Below are positions 17,783 to 25,275 of a stretch of 64,000 nt of DNA, one piece after another (within the stretch, counting starts at the first letter, position 1; each line of letters opens with the position of its first letter). Both the position numbers and the translations under genes were made by a program. A model generated the notes under the pieces. The model was not told where the DNA came from and made no database searches. It was given only the letters and a program-made list of their open reading frames with translations. This DNA comes from Sphingobacteriales bacterium. Lineage in GTDB: Bacteria > Bacteroidota > Bacteroidia > Chitinophagales > UBA2359. The stretch lies in assembly GCA_016711285.1 (NCBI GenBank), contig JADJTG010000002.1, forward strand, positions 434,001 to 498,000, given 5' to 3'.

Positions 17783-18043
17783 ATGTTTAGCATGAAAATA
17801 GAAATAAAATATTCAGACCACAAACCAACAGCTATCAAATCACTTTATGAGTATTTTGACTCTATAAACGACACAGCTACATGGGAATACTACGGGTTAA
17901 TTGTAAATTTAGACCCAACTTTTGATTTTAAAGAAAATGATGCTTTAATTCGCTGGACTGACATTCAAGAGGGTTTTAATGATAAAATAATAGTAAGTTC
18001 GCTTGAAGAATTTCAATCAATGTTTCGATTACTGAATGCTTAA
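17783..18043 (+). CDS. Small acidic protein of unknown function in the R-M cassette
   Basis: 86 residues from ATG 17783, or 83 from ATG 17792 (MKIEIKYSDHKPTAIKSLYE); the second start gives a compact protein. No family recognised. Acidic, mixed alpha/beta (TATWEYYGLIVNLDPTFDFK, then DALIRWTDIQEGFNDKIIVS). It is directly preceded by the operator-promoter above and overlaps the methyltransferase gene at 18036 by 8 bp, so the two are probably translationally coupled. Confidence 0.7.
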   Translation: MFSMKIEIKYSDHKPTAIKSLYEYFDSINDTATWEYYGLIVNLDPTFDFKENDALIRWTDIQEGFNDKIIVSSLEEFQSMFRLLNA

Positions 18044-18935
18044 ACCCTATTTCAAATCCTCCGACAAAGACTTTTATCTTCTTCACGGAGATACAATGGA
18101 ACTTTTACCTCAATTTGAGCACAAGTTTGATATGGTTTTTGCCGATCCACCCTATTTTCTATCTAACAATGGTTTATCCATTCAAAGCGGAGAAATTGTA
18201 AGTGTAAATAAAGGAAAATGGGACAAATCCGAAGGCTTTGAATTTATTAATGATTTCAACCGAAAATGGCTTTCATTGGTTCGTGGCAAAATGAAAGAGG
18301 ATGCTACCATTTGGATAAGCGGAACTATGCACAACATTTTTTCGGTTGGGCAAATTCTCAATGAATTGGGCTTTAAAATCCTGAACGTAATCACTTGGGA
18401 AAAGACAAATCCACCGCCAAATTTTTCTTGTCGCTATTTTACATATTCAACAGAACAAATCATTTGGGCAAGAAAAAACGAAAAAGTTCCGCACTATTTC
18501 AACTACGAACTAATGAAACAACTCAATGGCGACAAACAAATGAAAGACGTTTGGAAATTGCCAGCCATTGCACCTTGGGAAAAATCTTGCGGAAAACATC
18601 CAACACAAAAACCTTTGTCGGTTTTGACAAGACTAATTTTGGCTTCGACAAAGCCACACGCTTGGATTTTAGACCCGTTTGCAGGTAGTTCGACAACAGG
18701 TATTGCCGCTAATTTGGCAAATAGGCGATTTTTAGGAATTGACCAAGAAGAAGATTTTTTGGCAATCAGTAAAAATAGAAAACTTGAAATTGAAGATCCT
18801 AAAACTGCATTAACATACAAACAAAAAATTGGAGGTTTCAACGATAAAAAAGAATTTGATTTATTCCTTATAGAGGAGCCAAGAACAGAATATAAAACAG
18901 AAATAAACCTTGAAAACAAAGGAGCAATCAGCTAA
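18036..18935 (+). CDS. Second DNA methyltransferase, beta-class N6-adenine/N4-cytosine type (DpnA-like)
   Basis: 299 residues. The catalytic DPPY (FADPPYFLSNNG, near residue 35) precedes the SAM-binding FxGxG motif (DPFAGSSTTGIAANLANRRF), the beta-class order of DpnA, M.HinfI and relatives. KHPTQKPLSVLTRLILASTK is the conserved segment before motif I. DpnII-type systems carry exactly this pair (Dam-class DpnM plus beta-class DpnA, the latter able to methylate single-stranded incoming DNA), so the same division of labour is likely here. Confidence 0.92.
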   Translation: MLKPYFKSSDKDFYLLHGDTMELLPQFEHKFDMVFADPPYFLSNNGLSIQSGEIVSVNKGKWDKSEGFEFINDFNRKWLSLVRGKMKEDATIWISGTMHNIFSVGQILNELGFKILNVITWEKTNPPPNFSCRYFTYSTEQIIWARKNEKVPHYFNYELMKQLNGDKQMKDVWKLPAIAPWEKSCGKHPTQKPLSVLTRLILASTKPHAWILDPFAGSSTTGIAANLANRRFLGIDQEEDFLAISKNRKLEIEDPKTALTYKQKIGGFNDKKEFDLFLIEEPRTEYKTEINLENKGAIS

Positions 18936-19062
18936 TAAGGGTTTTTAAAGATGGCGGGTTTAGTGCTAAATCCAACAACCGTAATTCTATTGAATTTTAG
19001 TACAAAATTGAAACTTTGCACTCCAAACCCCGCCCGAACGCCAAGCCCCAAACCGTTTGCCG
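18931..19062 (+). repeat. attC-like hairpin site closing cassette 1
   Basis: Imperfect palindrome: GGCGGGTTTAGTGCTAAA (18953-18970) pairs with TTTGCACTCCAAACCCCGCC (19015-19034), with ~45 bp between the arms. The outer end CCGTTTGCCG repeats the GTTTGCCG at the left edge of the cassette. Nearly the same ~40-bp right arm closes cassette 2 (from 23713), with a few mismatches. Confidence 0.5.
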
Positions 19063-19127
19063 CAATTGTATAAATCCCTACTCCCAACATTCTACTAAAA
19101 ACAATTTATTTGTTGCGTATTCATAAT

Positions 19128-19250
19128 GCGGGTATAAAAAGCCCGTCAGGGCTGATATATAGATAGAAAAATAAAAAACGCCTTTTCCAATACAGCCCCC
19201 TACATCGTCCCGAAAGGGGTTCTCGGATTTTGGGTATTATTTTTTCTATA
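19128..19250. repeat. Short palindromic REP-like intergenic element
   Basis: Contains the mini-hairpin AGCCC-GTCA-GGGCT (19140-19153) and a partner block around CGTCCCGAAAGGGG. No gene. I judge it an interspersed repeat remnant from its form only; no second copy is in the window. Sequence from 19250 to 19503 shows nothing else. Confidence 0.3.
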
Positions 19251-19503
19251 AAGATTTTACGTCTGCGGTGTTCCACCTTTAAAATCGAATTTTTCAGAAC
19301 TATCATACCCAAATAATACCGCTACTCCGAGTTTCCTCTGCCCAAAAGGTGCGCATATTTTATCCGATTTCAGCATTACCCATATTATTGTTCCATTTAT
19401 ATTGGCAATACTCGGCGGATATTGATGATATAAGGGTAAATGAAAAAACGGAATAATAAGCGAATTGATGTTGTTTCTAAGCACGCCAAATACGGCAGTG
19501 CTT

Positions 19504-19535
19504 AACTTTGACAAAGTTGCAACTTTGTCAAAGTT
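19504..19535. repeat. 32-bp perfect palindrome, left cap of tandem array 1
   Basis: Two head-to-head 16-bp halves, each containing AACTTTGACAAAGTT or its complement. The whole 32 bp is its own reverse complement. It is followed by GGGGTATCCCACGAC and then the array. Confidence 0.9.
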
Positions 19536-19550
19536 GGGGTATCCCACGAC

Positions 19551-20096
19551 AAATGCGGCACCGCAAATGATAAATGCGGCACCGCAAATGGTAAATGCGG
19601 CACCGCAAATGGTAAATGCGGCACCGCAAATGATAAATGCGGCACCGCAAATGGTAAATGCGGCACCGCAAATGGTAAATGCGGCACCGCAAATGGTAAA
19701 TGCGGCACCGCAAATGGTAAATGCGGCACCGCAAATGGTAAATGCGGCACCGCAAATGGTAAATACGGCAGCGCAAATGGTAAATGCGGCACCGCAAATG
19801 ATAAATGCGGCACCGCAAATGGTAAATGCGGCACCGCAAATGGTAAATGCGGCACCGCATATGGTAAATGCGGCACCGCAAATGGTAAATGCGGCACCGC
19901 AAATGGTAAATGCGGCACTGCATAAGGTAAATGCGGCACTGCATAAGGTAAATGCGGCACTGCATAAGGTAAATGCGGCACCGCAAATGGTAAATGCGGC
20001 ACCGCAAATGATAAATGCGGCACCGCAAATGGTAAATGCGGCACCGCAAATGGTAAATGCGGCACCGCAAATGGTAAATGCGGCACCGCAAATGGT
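19551..20096. repeat. Tandem array 1: 26 copies of a 21-bp unit
   Basis: Exactly 26 units of 21 bp without a single indel (546 bp). Each typical unit holds the small palindrome TGCGG-CA-CCGCA followed by AATGGTAAA. Variants include ATGATAAA units, one CATATGGT unit, one ACGGCAGCG unit and three adjacent identical units with CTGCATAAGG, showing local unit duplication. Five of six reading frames stay open simply because the unit is a multiple of three, so I do not call a protein. 21 bp equals two turns of B-DNA, which would place all 26 palindromes on one face of the helix. Confidence 0.92.
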
Positions 20097-20112
20097 AAAT
20101 GCGGCACTGTTT

Positions 20113-20144
20113 AACTTTGACAAAGTTGCAACTTTGTCAAAGTT
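20113..20144. repeat. 32-bp perfect palindrome, right cap of tandem array 1
   Basis: Identical to the left cap at 19504-19535 and in direct orientation with it, followed by GGGGTTGCCCACGACAT. A degenerate third copy (AACTCTGACAATATT, then TATCAAAGTTGGAGTACCCAC) follows at about 20175-20218. Confidence 0.9.
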
Positions 20145-20387
20145 GGGGTTGCCCACGACATAAGCCGCAGTATTTAACTCTGACAATATTCCAAATTTTA
20201 TCAAAGTTGGAGTACCCACGGCAGCGGCAGTAGCACCTCAAATGTCGTTATTTTACATTTTAACAAAAAAAACAACCGTTACAAAATACGCAGCCTGTTT
20301 TTTTTGCGTTATACAGTGGCGTGTTTGGTAATTCCACTACTCTACACCGTACTAAAACCATTTTTTTATTTTTTAAAAGATTTTTTT

Positions 20388-21083
20388 ATGAGTAAGATTT
20401 CATTTATTCCCCGAATTGATTCGGAAAAAGACCTTTGGCTCAAAAATTTTGCCCAAAAACTCAACGGCTACACCGCCAAATACGGCATTACGGCTGCCGA
20501 GGTGAGCGATATGCAAGCGGCAGCCCTGCAATTTTCGTATTGGCTCGACTATCGCAACAAAGCCGAAGAGTATGTGCGCAAAGTGATAGAGTACAAAAAT
20601 GAAGTGCGAGACGGCATAGCGGCAGGCGCGAGCGCATCGCCTGTTCCTACACCGCCGCCCACTACGGCTGCGCCACCGGTAGTGCTGCCGGGTGTGTTCA
20701 AACGCGCCGCCAGCATCGGCAAGCGCATCAAAAGCCATATCGCCTACACCATCGCCGATGGCAACGACTTGGGTTTGGAAGGCACCCAGAGCAGCGACAA
20801 CGGCAGCAGCGATTTTCGCCCGCTGCTCAAAGTGCGGCTCGGCGCAGGCGGACAGCCGGAGGTGCAATGGAAAAAGGAAAACCATCAGGGCATACAAATA
20901 TACGCCGACCGAGGCGAGGGCAAAGGCTACGAATACGCCGCCACCGACCTCAATCCCCACTATTTAGATGCCCACCCCCTGCCCCTCAAAGGCGGCGTAT
21001 GGAAATACAAAGCCATTTATATACAAAACGACCACCCCGTAGGGCAATGGAGCGATGAAGTAAGCATCAGCGTACACGCCTGA
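20388..21083 (+). CDS. Hypothetical protein with C-terminal fibronectin-III-like segment
   Basis: 231 residues from ATG 20388 (MSKISFIPRIDSEKDLWLKN); upstream in-frame codons are hydrophobic and unlikely. It resembles a Bacteroidota family of unknown function with a helical N-terminal half (KLNGYTAKYGITAAEVSDMQ, WLDYRNKAEEYVRKVIEYKN), a Pro/Ala-rich linker (SASPVPTPPPTTAAPPVVLP) and a C-terminal beta domain (QGIQIYADRGEGKGYEYAAT, VGQWSDEVSISV). No signal peptide. It sits between tandem array 1 and cassette 2 and has its own terminator. Confidence 0.75.
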   Translation: MSKISFIPRIDSEKDLWLKNFAQKLNGYTAKYGITAAEVSDMQAAALQFSYWLDYRNKAEEYVRKVIEYKNEVRDGIAAGASASPVPTPPPTTAAPPVVLPGVFKRAASIGKRIKSHIAYTIADGNDLGLEGTQSSDNGSSDFRPLLKVRLGAGGQPEVQWKKENHQGIQIYADRGEGKGYEYAATDLNPHYLDAHPLPLKGGVWKYKAIYIQNDHPVGQWSDEVSISVHA

Positions 21084-21112
21084 TTTTTTTTATCAATAAA
21101 TGCTCAATCCTT

Positions 21113-21157
21113 AAATGCTCCCGACACCGGCGCAGGTGTTGGGGGCATTTTGTTTTT
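21113..21157 (+). terminator. Intrinsic terminator of the gene at 20388
   Basis: Stem AAATGCTCCCGACACC / GGTGTTGGGGGCATTT with a GGCGCA loop, then a T-run; 30 bp after the stop. From here to 21313 I see nothing. Confidence 0.88.
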
Positions 21158-21379
21158 TTACAGATTATTTTTTCATTTAAAGAATAAGAATGTATATGTA
21201 TCTTCGCAAACTGAGGTATTAATGCACCTTTTTACACAAAGTGCCAAAGGTAAAAGGCTTTTTGAACAAACCCAATTCAGAGAATAATAAGAAGATATAT
21301 GCAATATTGAGGGGTAGCAAGACTAAAAAACGACAGTGCAAACGAACTAAAGACAGAATATAAATTGTAAATTTGCCTT

Positions 21380-22558
21380 ATGACAGACAACGATAAAACA
21401 AAAATTGGAATCTTTTCCTTTTTCGCAGGAGCAGGCTTCCTTGACTTGGGTTTCGAGACAACTCAAGGCTTTGAAACTGTTTTTGTCAACGAATACCACA
21501 AACCTTTTATGGAAGTTTACAAGGCTTCAAGGAAAGGACTTAAAATAAAAGAACCAATATTTGGACACAGCACGGACGACATATGTGCATTTCTTGAAAA
21601 TGAAAAAGCTGAGACACTAAGAAAAAACATACAAGAATCAAAAAAGAACTTTGACTTAGTTGGTTTTATTGGTGGTCCGCCTTGTCCTGACTTTTCGGTT
21701 GGTGGAAAAAACAAAGGAATTGCAGGCGAGAATGGTAAACTATCAGAAACCTACATAGAATTAATTGTAAGAAACCAACCAGACTTTTTCCTGTTTGAAA
21801 ACGTAAAAGGACTTTACAGAACAAAAAAGCATAGAGCATTTTTTGATGAAGTAAAACTAAAACTTATTTCAAACGGCTACTATTTGACAGAAAAGCTAAT
21901 CAACGCAATTGAATTTGGAACACCGCAAGACAGAGAGCGAATAATCCTAATTGGGTTCAAACGAAATGTATTGAGTGATTTAGGAATGGAATTAAACGGC
22001 TCACCTATTCTAAAATCTTTTGATTGGAACGCTAAAACTATTTACACAGCAAAAGAAATACTTTCCAAAAATTGGCCAAAACAAGAACCATTTTTAAACA
22101 ACCAAGAAAAACCATTCCCAAAAGGAATTGACAAAAAACTAACAGTTCAATATTGGTTTGACAAAAATGATGTAGAAAATCACCCAAACGCTGAACACTA
22201 TTTTCAGCCAAGAGCCGGACTTTCAAAATTTTTATCAATCCAAGAAGGAGACGATTTAAAAAAGTCATATAAAAGGCTTCACCGTTGGAGATATTCCCCA
22301 ACAGCAGCATACGGAAACAATGAAGTTCATTTACACCCATACAAGCCAAGAAGAATTTCAGCAGCCGAAGCATTAGCTATACAATCGTTACCAAAGAATT
22401 TTATTATACCAGAGCATATTTCATTATCAAATATGTTTAAGACCATTGGCAATGGTGTCCCTTATCTTGCTGCAAAAGGACTTGCAGAAACGATAAGTGT
22501 TTTTATTGAAAAAATTAAATCAGAAGAATTAAAATATGCGGAAACTATCAGCAAGTAA
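21380..22558 (+). CDS. DNA cytosine-5 methyltransferase
   Basis: 392 residues. C5-methyltransferase motifs in order: I (IGIFSFFAGAGFLDLGFETT), IV with the catalytic Cys (GGPPCPDFSVGGKNKG, near residue 104), VI (FLFENVKGLY), VIII (GTPQDRERIILIGFKR), IX-X (RRISAAEALAIQSLPKNFII, then FKTIGNGVPYLAAKGLA). The variable region between VIII and IX (~residues 200-310) would set specificity; it cannot be read from sequence. Overlaps the next gene by 23 bp, so the pair forms one type II R-M operon. Confidence 0.94.
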   Translation: MTDNDKTKIGIFSFFAGAGFLDLGFETTQGFETVFVNEYHKPFMEVYKASRKGLKIKEPIFGHSTDDICAFLENEKAETLRKNIQESKKNFDLVGFIGGPPCPDFSVGGKNKGIAGENGKLSETYIELIVRNQPDFFLFENVKGLYRTKKHRAFFDEVKLKLISNGYYLTEKLINAIEFGTPQDRERIILIGFKRNVLSDLGMELNGSPILKSFDWNAKTIYTAKEILSKNWPKQEPFLNNQEKPFPKGIDKKLTVQYWFDKNDVENHPNAEHYFQPRAGLSKFLSIQEGDDLKKSYKRLHRWRYSPTAAYGNNEVHLHPYKPRRISAAEALAIQSLPKNFIIPEHISLSNMFKTIGNGVPYLAAKGLAETISVFIEKIKSEELKYAETISK

Positions 22559-23612
22559 CCTTGTGGCTTACATAAACCAGTTAGATAAAAAACAGGTTTA
22601 CAATTACGTTAGCCCGAAAACAAAGGGAGTAATAAGAATTGAAGGAGCTGACTTGCCTGAAGGTCCGATAAGAATTAAAAGGTGGAATCCTTTTGCCGGA
22701 GAAACTGAAGCAAATCAAAAAGTTGAGAGTATTTCAAGTGAATTGATTTGGAGAGTTGCAAATGCTTTCAATGTTAATCAACCAATCAATATCGACAGAA
22801 TTTTAGGAGCAAGTTATAATACAAGAAGTGTTTTTGAAGCACTTTTGGCACACACACCTGAATTTTATTTTTGCTATCCCGGAAGAATTGAAAACAAGGG
22901 CGGACACACAACAATCAAACACGGACACAAGCATTTAATTTGGAATCCTGACGCACCGCACAGACTTGGTGTTTTAGTCAAAATGGAAACGGATATTGTA
23001 ATTTCTGAAATTCCAGCATTAGACGCATTTTATGACTCTCTTGTTTTACCTGATACGTTTGAGCGACAAGAAATCAATCTTGATATACAAAGACGACACG
23101 CTCAAATCCAAATAGCACTTTATTTTATCGGGAAGCAACTAAACTTTAGAACTTGGATTGCTCAAAATGACAAAGGTATTTTATATCAAAACAAAAGAAT
23201 TGGAGAATTTGATGGCGTTATTGCTTCATTGAAAGACGAAAAACTAATGACAGCTTATGACGATGCAATTCAAGCAGCTTTACTGATTGACTGCATTTGG
23301 TTTAAGAATGGAAAACTTATGCCAGCAGTTATGGAAGTTGAACATTCAACAGGTGTAACAAGTGGACTTAGCAGAATGAAAAACTTCAAAGACAAATTTC
23401 CACCATTCCCGACAAGATATGTAATTGTTGCACCTGACGAAGACAGAGACAAAGTAATTAAGGAAGCTAATAAACCACAGTTTAGAGACTTGGACACAAG
23501 ATATTTTACATATTCGGCAGTTGAAGAACTTTATGCACTTTGCCAAAGACGAAAACTAAAAGGAGTAACAGAAGAATTTTTAGACTGTTTTATGGAACCA
23601 ATACTCAACTGA
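22536..23612 (+). CDS. Probable type II restriction endonuclease (PD-(D/E)XK-like), partner of the C5 methyltransferase
   Basis: 358 residues with no close family that I can name. The C-terminal half has a PD-(D/E)XK-like core: LLIDCIWFKNGKLMPAVMEV followed by EHSTGVTSGLSRMKNFKDKF, a pattern (Asp, then E-V-E-H-S/T, then SGL-RM) seen in restriction enzymes that accompany modification genes. RYVIVAPDEDRDKVIKEANK follows as the core's last strand and helix. N-terminal ~150 residues may bind DNA. Function is inferred mainly from the 23-bp overlap with the methyltransferase. Confidence 0.75.
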   Translation: MRKLSASNLVAYINQLDKKQVYNYVSPKTKGVIRIEGADLPEGPIRIKRWNPFAGETEANQKVESISSELIWRVANAFNVNQPINIDRILGASYNTRSVFEALLAHTPEFYFCYPGRIENKGGHTTIKHGHKHLIWNPDAPHRLGVLVKMETDIVISEIPALDAFYDSLVLPDTFERQEINLDIQRRHAQIQIALYFIGKQLNFRTWIAQNDKGILYQNKRIGEFDGVIASLKDEKLMTAYDDAIQAALLIDCIWFKNGKLMPAVMEVEHSTGVTSGLSRMKNFKDKFPPFPTRYVIVAPDEDRDKVIKEANKPQFRDLDTRYFTYSAVEELYALCQRRKLKGVTEEFLDCFMEPILN

Positions 23613-23624
23613 CAAAAAGAAGTT

Positions 23625-23762
23625 CTGCCGATAATACACATTTGGCTCAATGGCGAGTGACATGCAAAATTGGAACTTTGTGCTTCTATTCAAGTTCAGT
23701 GCAGTTTGTCAGCTTTGCACTCCAAAACCCGCCCGAATGCCACCCCCCAAAACCCTTAGCAG
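23625..23762 (+). repeat. attC-like hairpin site closing cassette 2
   Basis: Begins CTGCCGATAA and ends CTTAGCAG. Inner arms GGCGAGTGACATGCAAA (from ~23652) and TTTGCACTCCAAAACCCGCC (23714-23733) are imperfectly complementary. The right arm matches that of cassette 1. The remaining sequence to 23910 has no gene. Confidence 0.45.
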
Positions 23763-23910
23763 TCAGCGTAAAAACTACGCACGAAAATTTTTTATCCGGC
23801 TCATCAGAGGTAAATATATGCTGAACACTCAAAGGGCAAAAAAAAACTTTACTGCTCAGGCTTTCCAACTTTCTCAACACCCGAATATACGCCAATAAGC
23901 TTAATTTTGC

Positions 23911-23918
23911 TACCTTTG
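23911..23918 (+). promoter_or_regulatory. Bacteroidota -7 box (TACCTTTG) for lgt
   Basis: TACCTTTG lies 28 bp upstream of the ATG at 23947, giving a short leader. No good -33 TTG is visible at 17-23 bp. Confidence 0.5.
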
Positions 23919-23946
23919 CGCTTTCCATTTACCCTTGTTTCGGCTT

Positions 23947-25104
23947 ATGTACGCATCATTCTACGAATTTTTCAAATACACCTTCGGCATTGATTTGCCT
24001 TTTTTGTCGCTGTTCAAAGTGTTTGGCTTCCTGATGGCACTTTCTTTTGTGGCGGCTGCCTATTTATTGTATGTAGAGTTTCGGCGTTTGGAAGATGCGG
24101 GTTTGCTCAAAGCCGTAAAAGAAACCCACCTGATAGGCGTGCGGGCGCAATGGCACGAGGTATTGCTCCAAAGTGTGGTGGGTTTTGTGCTGTTTTATAA
24201 ATTGGGCTGGATAGTGCAGCACCTCAGCGCATTTACCCGCGCACCCGAACAATTTATTGCCAACACCCAAGGCAATCTGTGGGCGGGTATCATCGGTGCC
24301 GTGGCGATGGGAGCTTATTTTTATTACGACAAAAACCGCCAAGCCCTGCCCCGCCCACAACAAGTACAGGAAATGGTATATCCGCACCAGCGCGTGATGG
24401 ATATAGTAGTGATAGCGGCTTTGTTTGGCGTGTTGGGTTCCAAGGTATTTTCCAGCCTCGAAAACTGGAACGATTTCGTGCGCGACCCCCTCGGCAGCCT
24501 TTTGTCGTTTTCGGGGCTTACCTTTTACGGCGGTCTTATTTTTGCCACCATCGCCCTCATCTATTTTGCCCGCAAAAAACAAATTCCTTTGCTGCGCTTT
24601 ATGGACGCTACCGCCCCCGGCTTAATTTTGGCTTATGGCATTGGGCGGCTCGGCTGCCACTTTGCCGGCGATGGCGACTGGGGCATTGTAAATACCGCCG
24701 CCAAACCCGCTTTTTTGCCGCAATGGTTATGGGCTTTTGATTATCCGCACAATGTAGCCAAAGAGGGCGTACCCATTCCGAACTGCGAAGGCGAGTATTG
24801 TTTTGTGTTGCAGCCGCCCGTATTTCCTACCCCTTTATACGAATTTGCGCTGGGTCTGCTTATCGCTGCCCTTTTGTGGCGTTTGCGCAAAAAACTCACG
24901 CCTTATCCCGGGCTGTTGTTTGCGCTGTATCTCATCTTCAACGGCATAGAGCGTTTCAGCATCGAAGCCATACGGGTCAATCCACGCTATGATGTGTTGG
25001 GGCTACATTTGTCGCTGTCGCAGATTATTGCACTTGGTTTGGTAGCAGCTGGTTTGGCGATGTATTTTTTGTTGCGGAAACGATATACCCCAAAGCCGCA
25101 GTGA
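23947..25104 (+). CDS. lgt: Prolipoprotein diacylglyceryl transferase
   Basis: 385 residues from ATG 23947; an earlier TTG at 23935 would add four residues. Inner-membrane enzyme that transfers diacylglyceryl from phosphatidylglycerol to the lipobox Cys of prolipoproteins. About seven hydrophobic segments; the Lgt signature lies in GIGRLGCHFAGDGDWG, and the conserved end region is PTPLYEFALGLLIAAL...GIERFSIEAIRVNPRY. It is longer than the E. coli enzyme because of an N-terminal extension and a loop near residues 245-280. Substrates in this window would include GldK and the lipoproteins at 55226, 57880 and 60663. Confidence 0.93.
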   Translation: MYASFYEFFKYTFGIDLPFLSLFKVFGFLMALSFVAAAYLLYVEFRRLEDAGLLKAVKETHLIGVRAQWHEVLLQSVVGFVLFYKLGWIVQHLSAFTRAPEQFIANTQGNLWAGIIGAVAMGAYFYYDKNRQALPRPQQVQEMVYPHQRVMDIVVIAALFGVLGSKVFSSLENWNDFVRDPLGSLLSFSGLTFYGGLIFATIALIYFARKKQIPLLRFMDATAPGLILAYGIGRLGCHFAGDGDWGIVNTAAKPAFLPQWLWAFDYPHNVAKEGVPIPNCEGEYCFVLQPPVFPTPLYEFALGLLIAALLWRLRKKLTPYPGLLFALYLIFNGIERFSIEAIRVNPRYDVLGLHLSLSQIIALGLVAAGLAMYFLLRKRYTPKPQ

Positions 25105-25275
25105 TATAGAATAAGTACCGAGCAAAAGAAGATATTCTTTGAAAAAGTTGAAGGCATATCAATTCATTGTCATTGATTCTGTCAATAGTGGCGGCTTTAA
25201 ATCTAAATTCAAAAACGCGGTAAGGTGTGTTTTTAAAAAAAAATATCTTACCCAATACATTATTTTAATTTTTCC

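Larger units (their letters stand above)
15758..19062 (+). mobile_element. Cassette-like unit 1 carrying a DpnII-like R-M system
   Basis: A 3.3-kb unit bounded by a direct repeat of GTTTGCCG (15758-15765 and 19055-19062). Just inside the left end is AAAACGACCGTGCAAA (15773-15788); inside the right end is a long imperfect hairpin (GGCGGGTTTAGTGC against GCACTCCAAACCCCGCC). Cassette unit 2 at 21314-23762 has the same left motif with one mismatch and a closely matching right end. The contents are AT-rich compared with flanking core genes. The arrangement resembles an integron gene cassette with an attC-like recombination site, but no integrase is in the window. Confidence 0.5.
21314..23762 (+). 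mobile_element. Cassette-like unit 2 carrying a cytosine-5 R-M system
   Basis: About 2.45 kb. The left end has AAAACGACAGTGCAAA (21327-21342), matching the left motif of cassette 1 at 15 of 16 positions and at the same offset from the putative core. The right end has the same ~40-bp arm as cassette 1 (CTTTGCACTCCAAAACCCGC and onward, from 23713). Putative cores GTAGCAAG (left) and CTTAGCAG (right) are less alike than in cassette 1. AT-rich content. Confidence 0.45.

Noticed and set aside
19551..20096. CRISPR array
   Set aside because: Units are contiguous with no unique spacers and no cas genes are nearby.
19257..20219. Long open frames on both strands across array 1 (up to 320 codons)
   Set aside because: The 21-bp unit contains no stop in five of six frames, so frames stay open by periodicity. 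Substitutions are not biased to synonymous positions and no signal peptide, domain or promoter is visible.
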